A DNA stretch of 64,000 bases. Source: Laburnicola sp. R22_1. Its lineage: Eukaryota > Ascomycota > Dothideomycetes > Pleosporales > Didymosphaeriaceae. Position numbers and translations under genes: made by a program. How positions within the stretch are numbered: position 1 is the stretch's first letter; each line of letters begins with the position of its first letter. Under the pieces are notes generated by a model. That model was not told the origin of the DNA and made no database searches. It was given only the letters and a program-made list of their open reading frames with translations. Below are positions 46,703-59,400 of the stretch, one piece after another. The DNA lies in contig JACONQ010000007.1 in the NCBI GenBank assembly GCA_014281115.1, positions 124,001 to 188,000 of the forward strand, given 5' to 3'.

Positions 46703-46969
46703 TAAAGATCTTTATTGTGTGGAAATTCTAACCAAGATCGAGTTCGCACTATACACAGAGAGGAGTAAAATAGAAGGCACTAAAACCTAGTACCTAGCAC
46801 ATAGTGGTAGTAATAAAATATATACAAAATAATAATGATTTTATTGTTAACTTTTTGCACGACAGTAGCAAAAAATATTATTAAAGAAATCATCGATTAC
46901 GTAACACGGTGGTTGGTTAAACAACCGGCCCATAATCACGTAATATTACGGATTAACCCTAGGAGAGAA
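46703..46969 (+). mobile_element. Element X, inverted internally deleted copy (267 bp)
   Basis: Both X ends are present in reverse orientation (AAAGATCTTTATTG ... CCCTAGGAGAGAA), but about 0.9 kb of interior is missing. The 14-bp duplication TAGGCTTAAGTTAT at 46689-46702 and 46970-46983 is perfect, so it was inserted in this short form. Confidence 0.85.
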
Positions 46970-47242
46970 TAGGCTTAAGTTATAATTAATATCTAGTGTA
47001 GCTAAACTTTAGCTAGAGATAAAGAGGCTACTAGATTATAAACTAAATAGTAAAAAAGACTTTTAAAACGATTTACTACCTTATAACTATCTTAGGTTAG
47101 TATTTAAAACTAGAGTAAGGTTTCTAGCTATTAGGCTATTATAGTAATTAAGGTACTTTAGGAACTATTAGTAGTATATATCCTTATTCTAGGTCTTTTA
47201 TATTTTCTTTTATATAACTATTAGTATATAATTATAATAATT

Positions 47243-47339
47243 TTTTTAATTACTAAGCAGGAGGCTCTGCTTTTTTGTTATGTTATTTGAGATAAAAGCC
47301 TTTATCGTGCTACTCTAGGTAGTTAATTTAACGCCACAT
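47243..47339 (-). repeat. Short dispersed repeat F, copy 2 (inverted)
   Basis: Inverse of copy 1 (TACTAAGCAGGAGGCTCTGC ... TTAACGCCACA). It is flanked on both sides by TAATTATAATAAT-like sequence. Confidence 0.65.
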
Positions 47340-47612
47340 AATAATTAATTATAATAATAATACAGTATATACTATAAGATTTTATAAAGAATTTAATATT
47401 ATTATATAGTTAAATAAAAACTTTTTTCTACCTATTCTTAAGTAATACTTACGCAACTTTTCTTATTCTATCTTAGCTATAGCCTATATAGCTTCTAGCT
47501 ATCTAATATTATTTAACTCTTTAATAAGCTTATTATTTATTTTATATAGAAAATTAAAGAGCTAGTTATATATAAGCTAATGGGTCAACGCGCTAACTCC
47601 TTTTTATTAACA

Positions 47613-47706
47613 CCTTAAAACGCTTTTCTGTGTATACAATAGTAGGAGGAATATCTGCTATTATTGTAATATTTTTATTAGAAACCCCTTAGTCGCAAAA
47701 AACAAA
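47613..47706 (+). repeat. Short dispersed repeat G, copy 1
   Basis: About 94 bp, from CTTAAAACGCTTTTCTGTGT to an A-rich end after CCCCTTAGTCGC. The same sequence recurs at 48842-48932 (inverted) and 52373-52466. Confidence 0.65.
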
Positions 47707-47933
47707 CTATATATAATCTAGATATATAAAACCTAGGATTTTTAGTTCTTATTTAAGAAGTTTATAGCTTTCTTAAACTTTTAAAGTATAAAGGTAATTA
47801 ACTTAAAATATAATTATTTTAGGGCTAATAGTTAAAGTTCCTTAAGGTTTTTAAAATTTGCCTTTATAGTATTACTATAAGTAAAAGTATTTAATTTTAT
47901 AGTTATCTTTATTATAATCTTCTTTTTTAGCTA

Positions 47934-48042
47934 TGTATTGTTAAATTAACTACCTAGGGTAGAACGACAAAGGCTTTTATCTCAAATAATATGACAAAAA
48001 GCAGAGCCACCTGCTTAGTAATTAAAAAGAGCTTAAAAAAGG
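47934..48042 (+). repeat. Short dispersed repeat F, copy 3
   Basis: Same orientation as copy 1: CTACCTAGGGTAGAACGACA then GCAGAGCCACCTGCTTAGTA. Confidence 0.65.
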
Positions 48043-48364
48043 TAATGTGATCACAAAAAAGCCTTTCTAGCTATATATTAATATTTGCCTAAAGCTTTAG
48101 TATTCGCTTATATATATTATATATAGAGTTTTATTTTATTTAGATATTTTAAATTATAGATAATTACTTTTTTAATAGTGTATTACTCTATACTATAAGA
48201 AAATGCTTAAATTACTATAATAACTAGTTAATTAAAATACAAATAGTATAGAGCTATATATTAGTTAGTCTATAATAACTTTTTATAATAATAGCTAATA
48301 TACCTTATAAAGAAATTTTAGAATAGAAACTTATACCTAGATTTTATTTATATATTACTACTAT

Positions 48365-48824
48365 TTCTCTCCCAGGATTAATTTGTGATGTTACATAATC
48401 CCAGGCTCGCTATTTAACTAACTACTGTGTTATATAATTAAAAATTTCTTTAATAATATTTTACGCTATAATAATAATAATAATTATAATAGTAACTACT
48501 AGATAGTAAACTATCTATTAACTGCTATTAATAATACTGCTATATAGAAAGTTTTATTATCTTTTTACGCCTTTTTAAATTACTAAGCAGGGGCTCTACT
48601 TTTTTGTTATGTTATTTAAGATGAAAGCCTTTGTCGTCCTACCCCTAGGTAGATAAATTAACGCCACATATAAAAAGTTAATAATTAAATTATTATTATT
48701 TATATATGTTTTGTTACTACTACTATATACTAGGTACTAGATTTTAGTGCCTTCTGTTTTACTCCTCTTTATATATAGTATAGACTTAACCTTAGTTAGA
48801 ATCTTAACATAATAAAGATCTTTA
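48365..48824 (-). mobile_element. Element X, internally deleted copy with F inserted
   Basis: X ends TTCTCTCCCAGGATTAAT ... AAAGATCTTTA are present, flanked by the perfect 15-bp duplication ATATATTACTACTAT (48350-48364 and 48825-48839). The interior is shortened and interrupted by F copy 4. Confidence 0.85.
48555..48669 (-). repeat. Short dispersed repeat F, copy 4 (inside an X copy)
   Basis: Interrupts the X sequence at GAAAGTT, which recurs as AAAGTT after the insert. This shows that F inserts as a unit of about 115 bp. Confidence 0.7.
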
Positions 48825-48841
48825 ATATATTACTACTATAG

Positions 48842-48932
48842 TTTTTTTTTGCGACTTAGGGGTTTGTAATAAAAATATTATAATAATAGTAGTTATTCCT
48901 TCTACTATTGTTAACATAGAAAAGATTACTAC
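48842..48932 (-). repeat. Short dispersed repeat G, copy 2 (inverted)
   Basis: TTTTTTTTTGCGACTTAGGG through CTACTATTGTTAACATAGAA, the inverse of copies 1 and 3. Confidence 0.6.
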
Positions 48933-51900
48933 TACAATATCTCTTTAGAGTTAAGATTAATAGGTGCTACTAACTTAAGGTAATAGATAATATCTTAAAC
49001 TATAAGATTAATAATATAAGTAAAATATAGGATTATATTCTCTTTTTTAGTTTTAAGTAATATTCTTCTATTAAAGGGAGCTAGAAAAGATAGATTTGGA
49101 TAATCTATTGTTAGACCACTAGCGTTTAAAGTAGAAGGCCAGGCTATTTATATATATACTAAGGAGTATAGAAATAAGTATATCTATAATTCTAGTCTAG
49201 ACTTAGCGTATAGGGCGCTAAGACTCTAGGCTCTTATAATATACCCCCTAGGTAGCACGCAAAGCTTGCCGCCTATAACTAAGTAGGAGCCCTAGGTCTA
49301 CTTTAGGCGTGTATTATATACTTTTAGAGCTTCTAGCGCTATACTCTATACTTAGCGCGCGCTATAAATAAAACTCTTTACTAGTGTAGTGGATCTTTAT
49401 AGGAAAGTAGCACTAATTACTACTTAGAAAGCCAATATATTATTTTCTATATATAGGTTCTATTATTCTTATGTCTAGAGAAAGAAATCGCCTATTAAAT
49501 TCTTAAGAGCTAATTAGGCACTAGCTTACTACATAACCTATATAGTAAAGTTTATTCTACTATATATCTCTCTACCTATAAAAGCTTAGCCCTATTAAGC
49601 TTTATACTAAACACTCTTCTAAAGAACACTTTAAATATTCTATAGTGCCTCCTACTAGTAAGTAAAGGTTAGGCCTACCTCTAATAGTAGACTTTACTAG
49701 TTATCTAGCTTTATATAACCTTAAGTAATAGCCTATAAACTCCTAGTTATTTTTATTACTAATCTATTTATTTTACTTACTTTCTACACTCTTATAATTT
49801 TACTATAGCTTAGCTTATTATCCTTTTAAACCCTAAACTATTCTTAAGCCTTTACTTAGCCTGCCTTATTATACCTCTCTATTTTTAGATTAACTATACC
49901 CTAGGCGCCTATATATTTAGCTGCCTTAGTTCTAGTAGTAGTAGTAGCAATAGTAAGCCTTTTTATTAAGGTAATAATAGTATAGGCTCTAGTAGTTTTA
50001 ACCTCCTACTAGTGTCTAAAAAGCCCTTTATTAGCGTATTTATTATCTTCTTATCTCTATATAAGTTCTGCGCACCCTAATAGTCTCTTAGGCTAACTCC
50101 TAGAAAGTAATTCCCCTCTTAGATGCATGCATTAGCTTTAATATTATAGCCTAGATTTTTACAGCCTTTAGGCAAAGCGTTAATAATAATAATAACCTAC
50201 CTTATAGTCTATAACCCTAGGTAAATAGTTAAAATAATTTTATACTTTAGTTAGACTATAACGCTATTAAACTTATAATTAATACTCTATTTTTCTACTT
50301 TCTTTACTATAGCTAGGAAGTGCAATACTAAGGATAAGTAAATTATATTTTATTAGGTCTAATAGTCTAAATTATTAAATAATAAAGGCCCTTATCCTAT
50401 ATCCCTACTAAGCCTATTTGCTATTACTACCTAAGAACGTATTAACTTTACCTATTCCCCTATTATAAGTAATAATACTTTATTCTATAATAGGTGCTTA
50501 CTAGCACAGCGTTAGTATTTCTAGTTTACTAATAATAATATAGAGTTACTATTTAGTAGTATATATATAGCCTGCTATATTTATAATAAAAGCTTCCTAT
50601 ACTTTTTTATTCTAAATATTGTGAAAAGTGGATAAATAGATAAGAAGGTGATCGAGTTGGTATTATTAAACTGGTTAGTTAATTTTAATAAACTGGCTAC
50701 CTAGCAATCTATATACAAAATAATTTAGACTAACAAACACTTAGTTTTGTATAGTTTAATTAAGTCTTTAACTTTTATGCGTGCTAGTGTTTTAAACTAA
50801 TATTTAAACTAGTGTTTTATATGTAATAGTGTTTTATATACGAGCTATTATTTTATATACAGACTAGTGTTTTATATGCAAGCTATTATTTTATATATAA
50901 ACTTTATTTTACTATTGCTTAGTTATAATGTTAATAATAAACGCCTTATTTTAGAATAATTTATTACTCCTTAGTTTATTATACGCTAATGTATTTTATA
51001 TTATAAAATAAGTCTTTTATATATTATATTTTGTTTTTAGTAATAAGTAATTTAATACATATACTATTGCCTTGTTTAGTATATTCTTTTAGCAATTGCT
51101 CAAAATTGTTAAAGCGCTTAATTACGACAAGTTTGTTAAAAGTTATTAATTTAGAAAAATTAATTACGAGCTTATTTATATTACAATAGCGTATTTTATA
51201 ATATTTATTAGGTTAGTTTTATATTATATTTTGTTTTTAGTTTTGAGTAATTTAGTACATATAATATTAGATTTCTTATAATTATCTTTTAGTAAACTTT
51301 TTGTGCATTACTTAAAGTTAACTTTGGCTTTAATTACAACTTATTGTTAGAACGACTATTTTCGTTATTTTTAGGTAGCTTATAGTTATTTATCTATTTA
51401 TCTTTTATTGTAACAGCGAAATTCTAACATGTTATTTTATTATTTATTTTGCTTACTAATATAGTTTTAATAAATATACTATATTATTTTTCTTTTTATA
51501 AGTTTATACCCTAACTACCTCTTAGGTTAACTACTAAATATGCTTTTATTCTTTACTTTCTAATTCTTTTTTTATGCGTTAAGCACGCGTTATAAACCTT
51601 AATATCTAAACTTAAGTAATACTTAGCTTTCTTAAAGTAATATCTATATTTAAGTGTCTTATAATTAGTAATAGCCTTAAATTTCTATTTTAGTTAACCT
51701 CTAACTCTTTAATCTTATATTCTCTTACTTTGCTCTTAGATACTATTTATCTAGCTTCTTTCTAATTTTTTTTACGTAAGCTTTACTACTATATATACTT
51801 ATACTTCTAACTAGTCTAAAATACCTACTTACTATACTACCCTAAAAATAAGTTTATTAGCTTCTTAGATAGTTCTAGTACTACTTCTAGCCTTTACCTA

Positions 51901-52372
51901 TTATATAACTATAATTTATATATTCTAAAAAAGGGAAAGAGCTCTAAGAAGGTATTAGGCACGCTTTAACTATTAGCATAATAGTCGTTCTTTTTCTATA
52001 ATACTAATATAGAGAATAAAGCCTAGACTTAAGTTTTCTAAGAGTTATAGTACTTTCTAGAGTAGAACTTCTTATAAAGGCTATTATAGGATCTCTATAT
52101 TTAGGCTAGAATTATTTAGGCTTATAGGTTCTATAATAAATATAAGAAGAAAAAAGAGTAGAAAAAGAGTAGTAATTCTAGTCTATAGCTTACTAGTAAA
52201 AGCTACAAAAGTTCCTTTTTACTTAAGGGCTACTTAGGCTTTAGATAGCTTATTAGCACTTAAATATATTCCTTATCACTACTATAACTCTACTTTTTCT
52301 CTTATAATACTATATCTTCTAGTCTGCGCCTATAAGCTATTTGCTTTTTAATTACTATTTATAAGTGCCCTC
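48933..52372. other. TA-rich block, heavily RIP-degraded, unclassified (3.4 kb)
   Basis: No reading frame or terminal repeat recognised. Stops occur in all six frames at short intervals. Presumably one or more old transposons. Confidence 0.5.
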
Positions 52373-52466
52373 CTTAAAACGCTTTTCTGTGTATATAATA
52401 GTAGAAGGGATATCTGCTATTATTATAATATTTTTATTAGAAACCTCTTAGTCGCAAAAAAAACCA
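52373..52466 (+). repeat. Short dispersed repeat G, copy 3
   Basis: Flanked by ATAAGTGCCC and ATAAGTGCCT, a likely target duplication of 9-10 bp. It ends with A-rich GCAAAAAAAACC. Confidence 0.65.
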
Positions 52467-53080
52467 TAAGTGCCTAATCTACTTTTAGAATTTTGTACTA
52501 GTAGTAATATAGTTACACCTTTTTTAAAAAATACTACTATTTATTACTAGTCTAGAAGCGGTGTTTACACACACGCCTTACCTACTATAACCTAATAAAG
52601 CCTTATAGCTACTTAGGGTATATAACTTACCCTTTATATTCTTTTACTTTCTTCCTTATTTTACTATTCTAATTTTTTACCTAATAGTCTTAATCTTCTT
52701 CTTAACTATAGCTACTATTAACTTCTTCTTTAGTAGCTACGCCTCTAGTGCTAGCAATAATAATAATAGTAATAGTAAGAAAGGCAGCTAAAACTTATAA
52801 TAACCTTTCTTACTACCTATTAATAACGTCCTATAATTGCTTCTTTTCTATTATATATATACCTACCTTCTCCCCCGGGGTTAATTCGTAATGTTACGTG
52901 ATCTCGGGCCGACTGTTTAACTAACCACTGTGTTACGTAATTAATAATTTCTTTAACGATATTTTTCGCAGTAATAACAATAACGACAATTACAATAGTA
53001 ACTAATCTAACTATTTTGTTACTCTCCTATAGTGGATCTCCCCTCGCAACTAGCGAGCCATATACCGCCACCCAGAATCT

Positions 53081-53623
53081 TGCTGCTTACCCTTACTCTT
53101 ATCGCTTGCGGTCTCCTGCCTTGATGGTAGCCTAGATGATTGCCACCGCCTTAACGAGCTTCTTGCGCTACTGCTGCGCCTCTAGTGTCTTATACGTTGC
53201 AATAAACTCTTTCTCCTCTTTACTCTAGTCCTTGCCCTTATAGTCCTTGTTGCCTTTATTTTTAGTTATATTTTTAAGCTTCTATAGTATAATCTCTGTG
53301 TTGTACTGTTGTTGCGTTATAAAGGCTGCGTCTTCGCTAATATTTAGGTACTAAAGGAGTGCCTTGCACTCTAGGATCTGGAGGCATAAGGCGCGGCGAA
53401 TTGGCCTAAAGACATTACTAATGGGATACTTAAAGATGAGCTCTGAAGGTCCCTCTAACAATCCTTCTAGTCGCACAAGGTCGCTAAATCTCTAGGGATT
53501 ATTCTTAACTTTGCCTAGCTAGTTGTCTATACCCTAACTAAATTTAATAATAGCTGTGTTGCTATAGGTATTAGATTTGGACGCGATATTAGGTTGCCAG
53601 AAAGTTGTTGCGTCGCTGGACAT
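53081..53623 (-). pseudogene. ORF of element X (copy beta), function unknown
   Basis: The frame from ATG 53623 (MSSDATTFWQPNIASKSNTY) runs about 180 codons. It is interrupted mainly by TAG codons where a Gln or Trp codon would be one transition away. It contains LVRLEGLLEGPSELIFKYPI and FRPIRRALCLQILECKALL and a Lys-rich tail with QQQYNTEIIL. The same ORF can be followed in copy alpha (about 45290-45880) and copy gamma (63600 onward). It looks like a real, mainly helical protein, perhaps with nucleic-acid-binding character. I do not recognise the family. Confidence 0.5.
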
Positions 53624-53869
53624 AATAGATAAAGAGATAAAGATTTAGTGTTCTGGGCGTCCCTAATATTATAATAGGCAGACTTTAACATATTCTATCA
53701 GTAGCCCGGACAGATCAGTCCGCCGGACAGTTTTTCTTGGCAACTTCGAGGTCCCTCATAACTCATTATAGAACACCACCAACGTTACTTCATAGTGACT
53801 CATAATAACCTACTATAACTTACAATATACCAAGTTACTATTTAATCTACTTTTTACATCGTGCAGCCT

Positions 53870-53898
53870 CTTTGCGCGGCTGCAGCAGCCGCGCAAAG
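53870..53898. repeat. Perfect GC-rich hairpin in element E
   Basis: A 13-bp stem (CTTTGCGCGGCTG) with a CAG loop lies downstream of the transposase stop. It is conspicuous in an AT-rich surrounding. Confidence 0.85.
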
Positions 53899-54126
53899 CT
53901 AAGGAGTCTTTCTTGGCAGTACGAACTTACAACAAGACTCCCTATAATATACGATATATTATCTACCATACTATACGTAGGCAATATATAGTATACTTAT
54001 TATGATTCGCAGTGAAGCATACTATATCTTAAGTAGTACTTTATCTAATTTTCAGTCACTGAGTGCGTACTATTGCAAGATGAAGTTAACCCGTCATTTT
54101 TGGCCTTATAGTAACCTATAATAAAG

Positions 54127-55821
54127 TCACTCTGATTTACTATTAACACTATCTGAAAATAAGCCGCTAAGGGTAACATCTGACTCCTCCTCTATCTCTT
54201 TATCTATCTGACAGGTCCTTGCGTTGTGCCCAGGCTCTCCGCACCTCCCACAGCGGCGTTGTGTTGAGGGACCTGCCTCTCCCTCACCACTACCTCGCGC
54301 CCTTTTCGACAACTTCACCCTAATAGAAGGGCTTTCTACTCCCAAATCTGCTCCCTGAGCAAAGCCTAGCGTCCCACCTTTCTAAATGCGCTTTCTTTTA
54401 CGCGTTTTTCGCTTTGTTAGAACCTTAATTTGCTCCTTAAGTTCCTTAATGCGGGTCTCTTGAAGTACACTATGGTAGAGCATAAGTTTAGCACCTTTTA
54501 TAAGCTGTGAGTAGCTCAATTTAGCATCGGGTGGAGACCGAATAAAAGAGTCGCGTACGATCTTTGACTAGGATCCAAACTCGAGGGTATTGCTTAGGGT
54601 CCTAGCTTGCTATGGTGTATTTGGTGGGGTACCCTGAGGTGGAGTGTGAATACGCACATCAAGGCGATCTACCACCACCAACGCATCTAAAGGAACAAGC
54701 CCAGAGGCCTTAAAGGCTTTCTTGCAGTTTTCTAGTGTAAACATATTAAAAAACACGTTGCGAAAGGCCAATAGGAAGCCCTCTTTGTTAATATGAAAGA
54801 CGCGTCGGCGCGCTAAGTCCCGCACGCGCTAGGAGTACTTTAGCTTTAGTGGCGCGAAACAGACCACATTAAGCGGCTAGAGGATATGAGATAAGTGCAC
54901 TGGCATACAGAGTGTTAGGATCTTCTGTTCCAGGCAATAATCCTTGAAATCCTAGGAGTGGTGGCTCTTATAGCTGTCTAGAATAAGTAACCTCTATAAC
55001 CCCACTATGCGCGGCCTTGTATACGCGTTAAAGTGCTTCAACCACGCGACTCCAAGCTTGTTGTTAGTCCAGCCGGTCTCAGAGACTAAGAGCTTCTAAT
55101 CGCGGGGGATACTGGTCTCCTCATACCACGCTAAGATGTGGACTCGCCCTTTGTAGATAATAAAGGGCGGGGCAGCATACCTAGCAGCGCAAATACTCTG
55201 AATCACTGTGACCCACTTGCGGTTGCCTGGCTGAACAAGCGTAGGTTAAGAACGTCTTTCTGAACCAGTTACAACCTTTATTAAGCCAATAACTCCAATC
55301 TAGAAGCCTGTCTTATCGAAGTTATAGATGTCTTTATCCTGCACTCTATACTTAGCTTTTGTGTCCTCCACTAGCTGAAACTACGCGTTTATAACCTCTA
55401 GGTCTTCCTATTGTATCCTCTATCAGTCCTTCGCTTGATTGAAAGCCATTTTAAGCTCAGGTACGCGCTTTACGAAGCGCTGAGCCCAGTATTATCCTAC
55501 AGGGTCTCTGTGCCGCGCAGCCAGCAGTTTGTTGGCCATATCTTCCACCTCACCTAGCTAGGGTGCAAATCCTCGCGAATCTAGGTTAAGGATATACTGT
55601 ATGAGCGTCTGCTCTTCGGTTGCGGTGAGCTTTGCCATGCCTGATCGTGTATCTGCTTGGGCGGTGATTCCGTTGATTCGATCGCTTAGTGTAGACTTTG
55701 GGATATTATATGCTGTAGCAGCGCGTCGCAGGCTTGAAATTTGCTTATTCTGATAGGCGTGAAGGGCAAGCTTAATTCTGCCTTCTTGATTAGATGATAA
55801 CGCGTCGTGTTGTTGAGACAT
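54127..55821 (-). pseudogene. Transposase of element E, broken, with CCHC zinc knuckle
   Basis: Starts at ATG 55821 (MSQQHDALSSNQEGRIKLAL) with a psq-type HTH (SLRRAATAYNIPKSTLSDR). A CENPB-type second HTH and DDE blocks follow in broken frames at about 54830-55500. An intact piece at 54610-54825 contains NKEGFLLAFRNVFFNMFT. The C-terminal 72-codon piece (54127-54345) carries CGRCGEPGHNARTC, a CCHC knuckle found at the end of some fungal pogo-like transposases. It is a different subfamily from A-D. Confidence 0.8.
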
Positions 55822-56220
55822 TATGATTTATAGTGAAGTGTTGTGGTCTTGGCAAAAACTGTCCGGCGGACTGATCTGTCCGGGCTACTGATAGAATATG
55901 TTATACGCTGTGCGTACGGCAAACTATAGTTGCGCTGTAGCTGCCAGATCGCGAGTGCAATAACCAAACTATGGTTAAGCGTCCTATTACCCACACTGCT
56001 CCCGCGGTTGCAACTCCGCGGTCTACTAAGGCTCTCTAACAGTCTACTAGTTAGGAGATAACATGTGACTTAGTTATGCTAGATAGTAGACTGTCTATAG
56101 ACTACCGTTAACAATGCTGCCGTAAAGAAAGTTAACAACGAAATTATTGTTATTTTGTGTATATTTTGTTACTACTACTATATACTAGGTACTAGGTTTT
56201 AGTGCCTCCTATTTTACTCC

Positions 56221-56385
56221 TGTCAGATTAGAGCCGTGTTGCCGAACAAGGGCACGTGGTCGGCTCCACCCTCTAAATTAGACCTCGAGCCAATAAGTCA
56301 CACAACACACACAATACAACTGTTTATCTATCTTATCTATTAGACCCCCCATCTTAATGAGCTCAAATAGTGCTCAAATCTAATA
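56221..56385 (+). repeat. Copia-3 5' LTR
   Basis: Starts TGTCAGATTAGAGCCG and ends AAATCTAATA. Confidence 0.93.
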
Positions 56386-56489
56386 ATTAAGAGTCTTACT
56401 GCCTTAATCGACCCTAAGAAAAGATAATGTCGCTGTTAACGCTCCGCGACTCAACGATCGTGTTAACCAATTACACCAATTATACACCA

Positions 56490-59400
56490 TGGCTACTATA
56501 GCTAAAAGTGCGATGCGAGCCAATGGATATATGGCCCATTATTAGTCCAGATAGAGCCAAACTCCCACGCGAAAAGCCGACACCGCTGTCGCTGCCAGAA
56601 ATAGCGAGTTACTAGTCGATTATCCGCGTAAACAACGACAATTAACAAAACCCTCCAACGCGCCTATTAGAGCTATTAAATTTAGGCCTTAAGGCATATA
56701 AGGAGGACATTGAGTTCTATAAGATATAGCTTAAGGACTACAAGATTAAGGACAAGGAATACTAAGAGAAGAGAATAAGTCTTAAGAAAGTAGTTATCTA
56801 TATCCAATCAACTGTGTCGCAACACCTGCAACATAACTGCTGCAAGCCTAAAGAGCAGATCTGGCAATAGATTAAATCTCTAACGCAGACAGTAGGCGTT
56901 AATAAGGAAGACAAGCGGGATAGGGCGAGAGCGCGATACCTACAGGCTCTTAAGCCGATGAGACAACCCTTAAACTGGGATACCTGGCTAACTGAGTATA
57001 ATTAGGCAGCTACAGAAGTAGAGACAAACAATGTCGCCAAAGTACAATTAATCTATAATACTATAAAGGACTTCCTGACTGCGATTATAAAGGCTGCCCC
57101 CACCTGGGGCGTGTCCTTTTAAGAAACTAGACGCTAAGACGTAGATATGACAAGGAAGGAGATAATAAAACGCTTCTGAGAACATATGGCAATACTCCAC
57201 CTAATTAAGGGCAAACAGCATAGGGGCGCCTTTGCTGCTAGTGAGCTATCTCTCGCTGCTAGTAGTGCATCCACTCTAGGCACTAATAGGGACGCCTCTT
57301 ACCCTGCCAAAGACGCGCCATCTTCCACAAATAACTAATATAGATGGGGGAGACCTTGACAAAAACGATCCTTTGGTTAAAGTACTATATCTAAGCAGTC
57401 CTTAATAGAGGATACAACAGCAGTTGAAGGTAGAAAATGCCCTGCTTGTGGACAAAGGCATAGTCTAAAAGACTGCTTCTACGCATATCTGGAACATGCA
57501 CCAGAGTGGTTTAGGCCACAACCTGGCTTTATAGACATAGTACAATACAGGATTAGAAATAATTCAGATCTATAAGAGGAGATAAGGAAGGTAAAGAGAC
57601 CAAGGTCTTAAACCCCACGAATTAAGAATTCACATACCCCTACTCCTGAGATTAATGATAATTAACTAGATGGACGGAAAATTTCCACTATCTAAGCCAG
57701 CTTTAATGCGGCATTATATTAATTCGATTCTATAAGCTACCTACTACGATACTCCTTGATCCTTGATTTAGACACCACCTGCCATATCGCGAACGACCTT
57801 AATCGATTTGTCTTATTTTGCCCTCCATTGCCTGGAGACTTTATATAGGCTGGAAATACACAAATATAGGTTAAAGGATATGGCACGGTTCACCTTGAAC
57901 TAAAGGGCCTGGCTGGACGGCGGATACTACGCCTTAACGATGTGGCCTATTGCCCAGACCTTCTATGCAACCTAGTGTCTTTTAGGATACTACGGCGTTA
58001 AGGGCTATAGTGGGATACTAAATTAGAACCTACAAGCCTAAAGCGAGCAGACAACATAGTTATTACTGAGCTGCAAGAGCTCTACGACTAATAGGTTCTA
58101 GAATACTGACTAGAACTAATAGAATAGGCAACTTTCCACACCCACAGGATTACCTTACGCACTAAGAGATCCCCGCAAAAGGCAGACGCACTGCGATGGC
58201 ATAAGCGACTAGGGCATCTAGGCCCTAGTGCTCTTAAGCACCTAGTGCAGCAATCTAAGGGGGTGCGGATTAAAGGCATCACTACAGTACAGTGCGACGC
58301 CTGCGGACGAGCCAAATCCAAGAGGTTAATCCGCCGAACACCACGACCAATTAATAAAGGACCAGGAGAACGAGTCGCAATAGACTTCCACAGCTACGAA
58401 GATGGCAGCTTAACAAAAGAGAAGAGCCAAATGCTAATCACCGATCGATACTTAGGACTAATGTGGGATTTCTACTTCAAGGACAATCGCACAGCTCGAT
58501 CTATTATCTAAACTTTGGCCACTTTTACAAAGTTTATAAAGAACCAATTTAACCTTACAGTTAAGGTAATTGAAGCGGACAACGAAATATTCACAGTTAA
58601 ATAAGAAGTTAATTAATGGTGCACAGCCTAGGGGATTATAATTGAGCCTTTAGCACCTGACACATAAGCATAGAATAGGGGAGCTGAACGCTTAGGGGGT
58701 GTAATAAAAGACAAAGCCCGGGCAATGCGACTTAATGCCAACCTACTATGGGATATGTGGCCAGAGATTACCTGGTCAGCTGTCTACCTCTATAATTGAA
58801 CGCCAAACTATGCGAATTACTGGAGAACACCATACAAAGTCTTCTTCACAACAGTGGCCTTCTAGAATGGAGTGGTTACAGCACCACGAAAGCCAGATCA
58901 AACCTATCTTAAGGCATATAGGTGCAAAGCTTTTGCAATGACAGATAATACCCGCTGTGGTAAGAGTAGGCTATAACGTCTCAACCCGAAGGCGTGAATT
59001 AGATATCTGGTAGGATACCAATCCTCTAATATCTTTCAGATATGGATACCCTCGCTTGGAAAGTAATCAGCACCCAGGACGTAATATTTGATAAAGATAG
59101 CATTTTTAGCGGAAAGACAGAGGACCTTATAGATAACCTTATGTATAATACCCTTAAAGAGATCGCTGTATGGGTCCGATTAGTTAAACTACTGTCCACA
59201 GCTAAACCAGCTAAACCAGAGACAGAGTCGTTCTATAAAGATGAGACAATTCGAGACAACCCGCAGGATAAAGACCAGCCTAGATATCGACAAGGCAGGA
59301 AAGTAGACTATACTTATCCCACTCCGCCAATTACACCACCACTAGTAACACTCCTTGCACAATCACTAGTAGAGGAAGACAAAGGGAAAGACCACCAACC

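Larger units (their letters stand above)
46984..47933. other. TA-rich repeat remnants with F and G copies
   Basis: Unclassifiable RIP-type sequence between 46984 and 47242 and between 47340 and 47612. F copy 2 and G copy 1 lie within it. Confidence 0.4.
53688..55901 (-). mobile_element. pogo/Fot1-like DNA transposon E (2214 bp)
   Basis: Inverted ends of about 48 bp begin ACATATTCTATCAGTAGCCC and contain a doubled CCGGACAG motif. Flanked by TA (53686-53687 and 55902-55903) inside X copy beta. Transposase on the minus strand. Confidence 0.92.

Noticed and set aside
52870..53060. X interpreted as the LTR of a Gypsy element
   Set aside because: Flanking duplications are 13-17 bp and not 4-6 bp. 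The ends lack TG...CA, and each copy has its own flanks.
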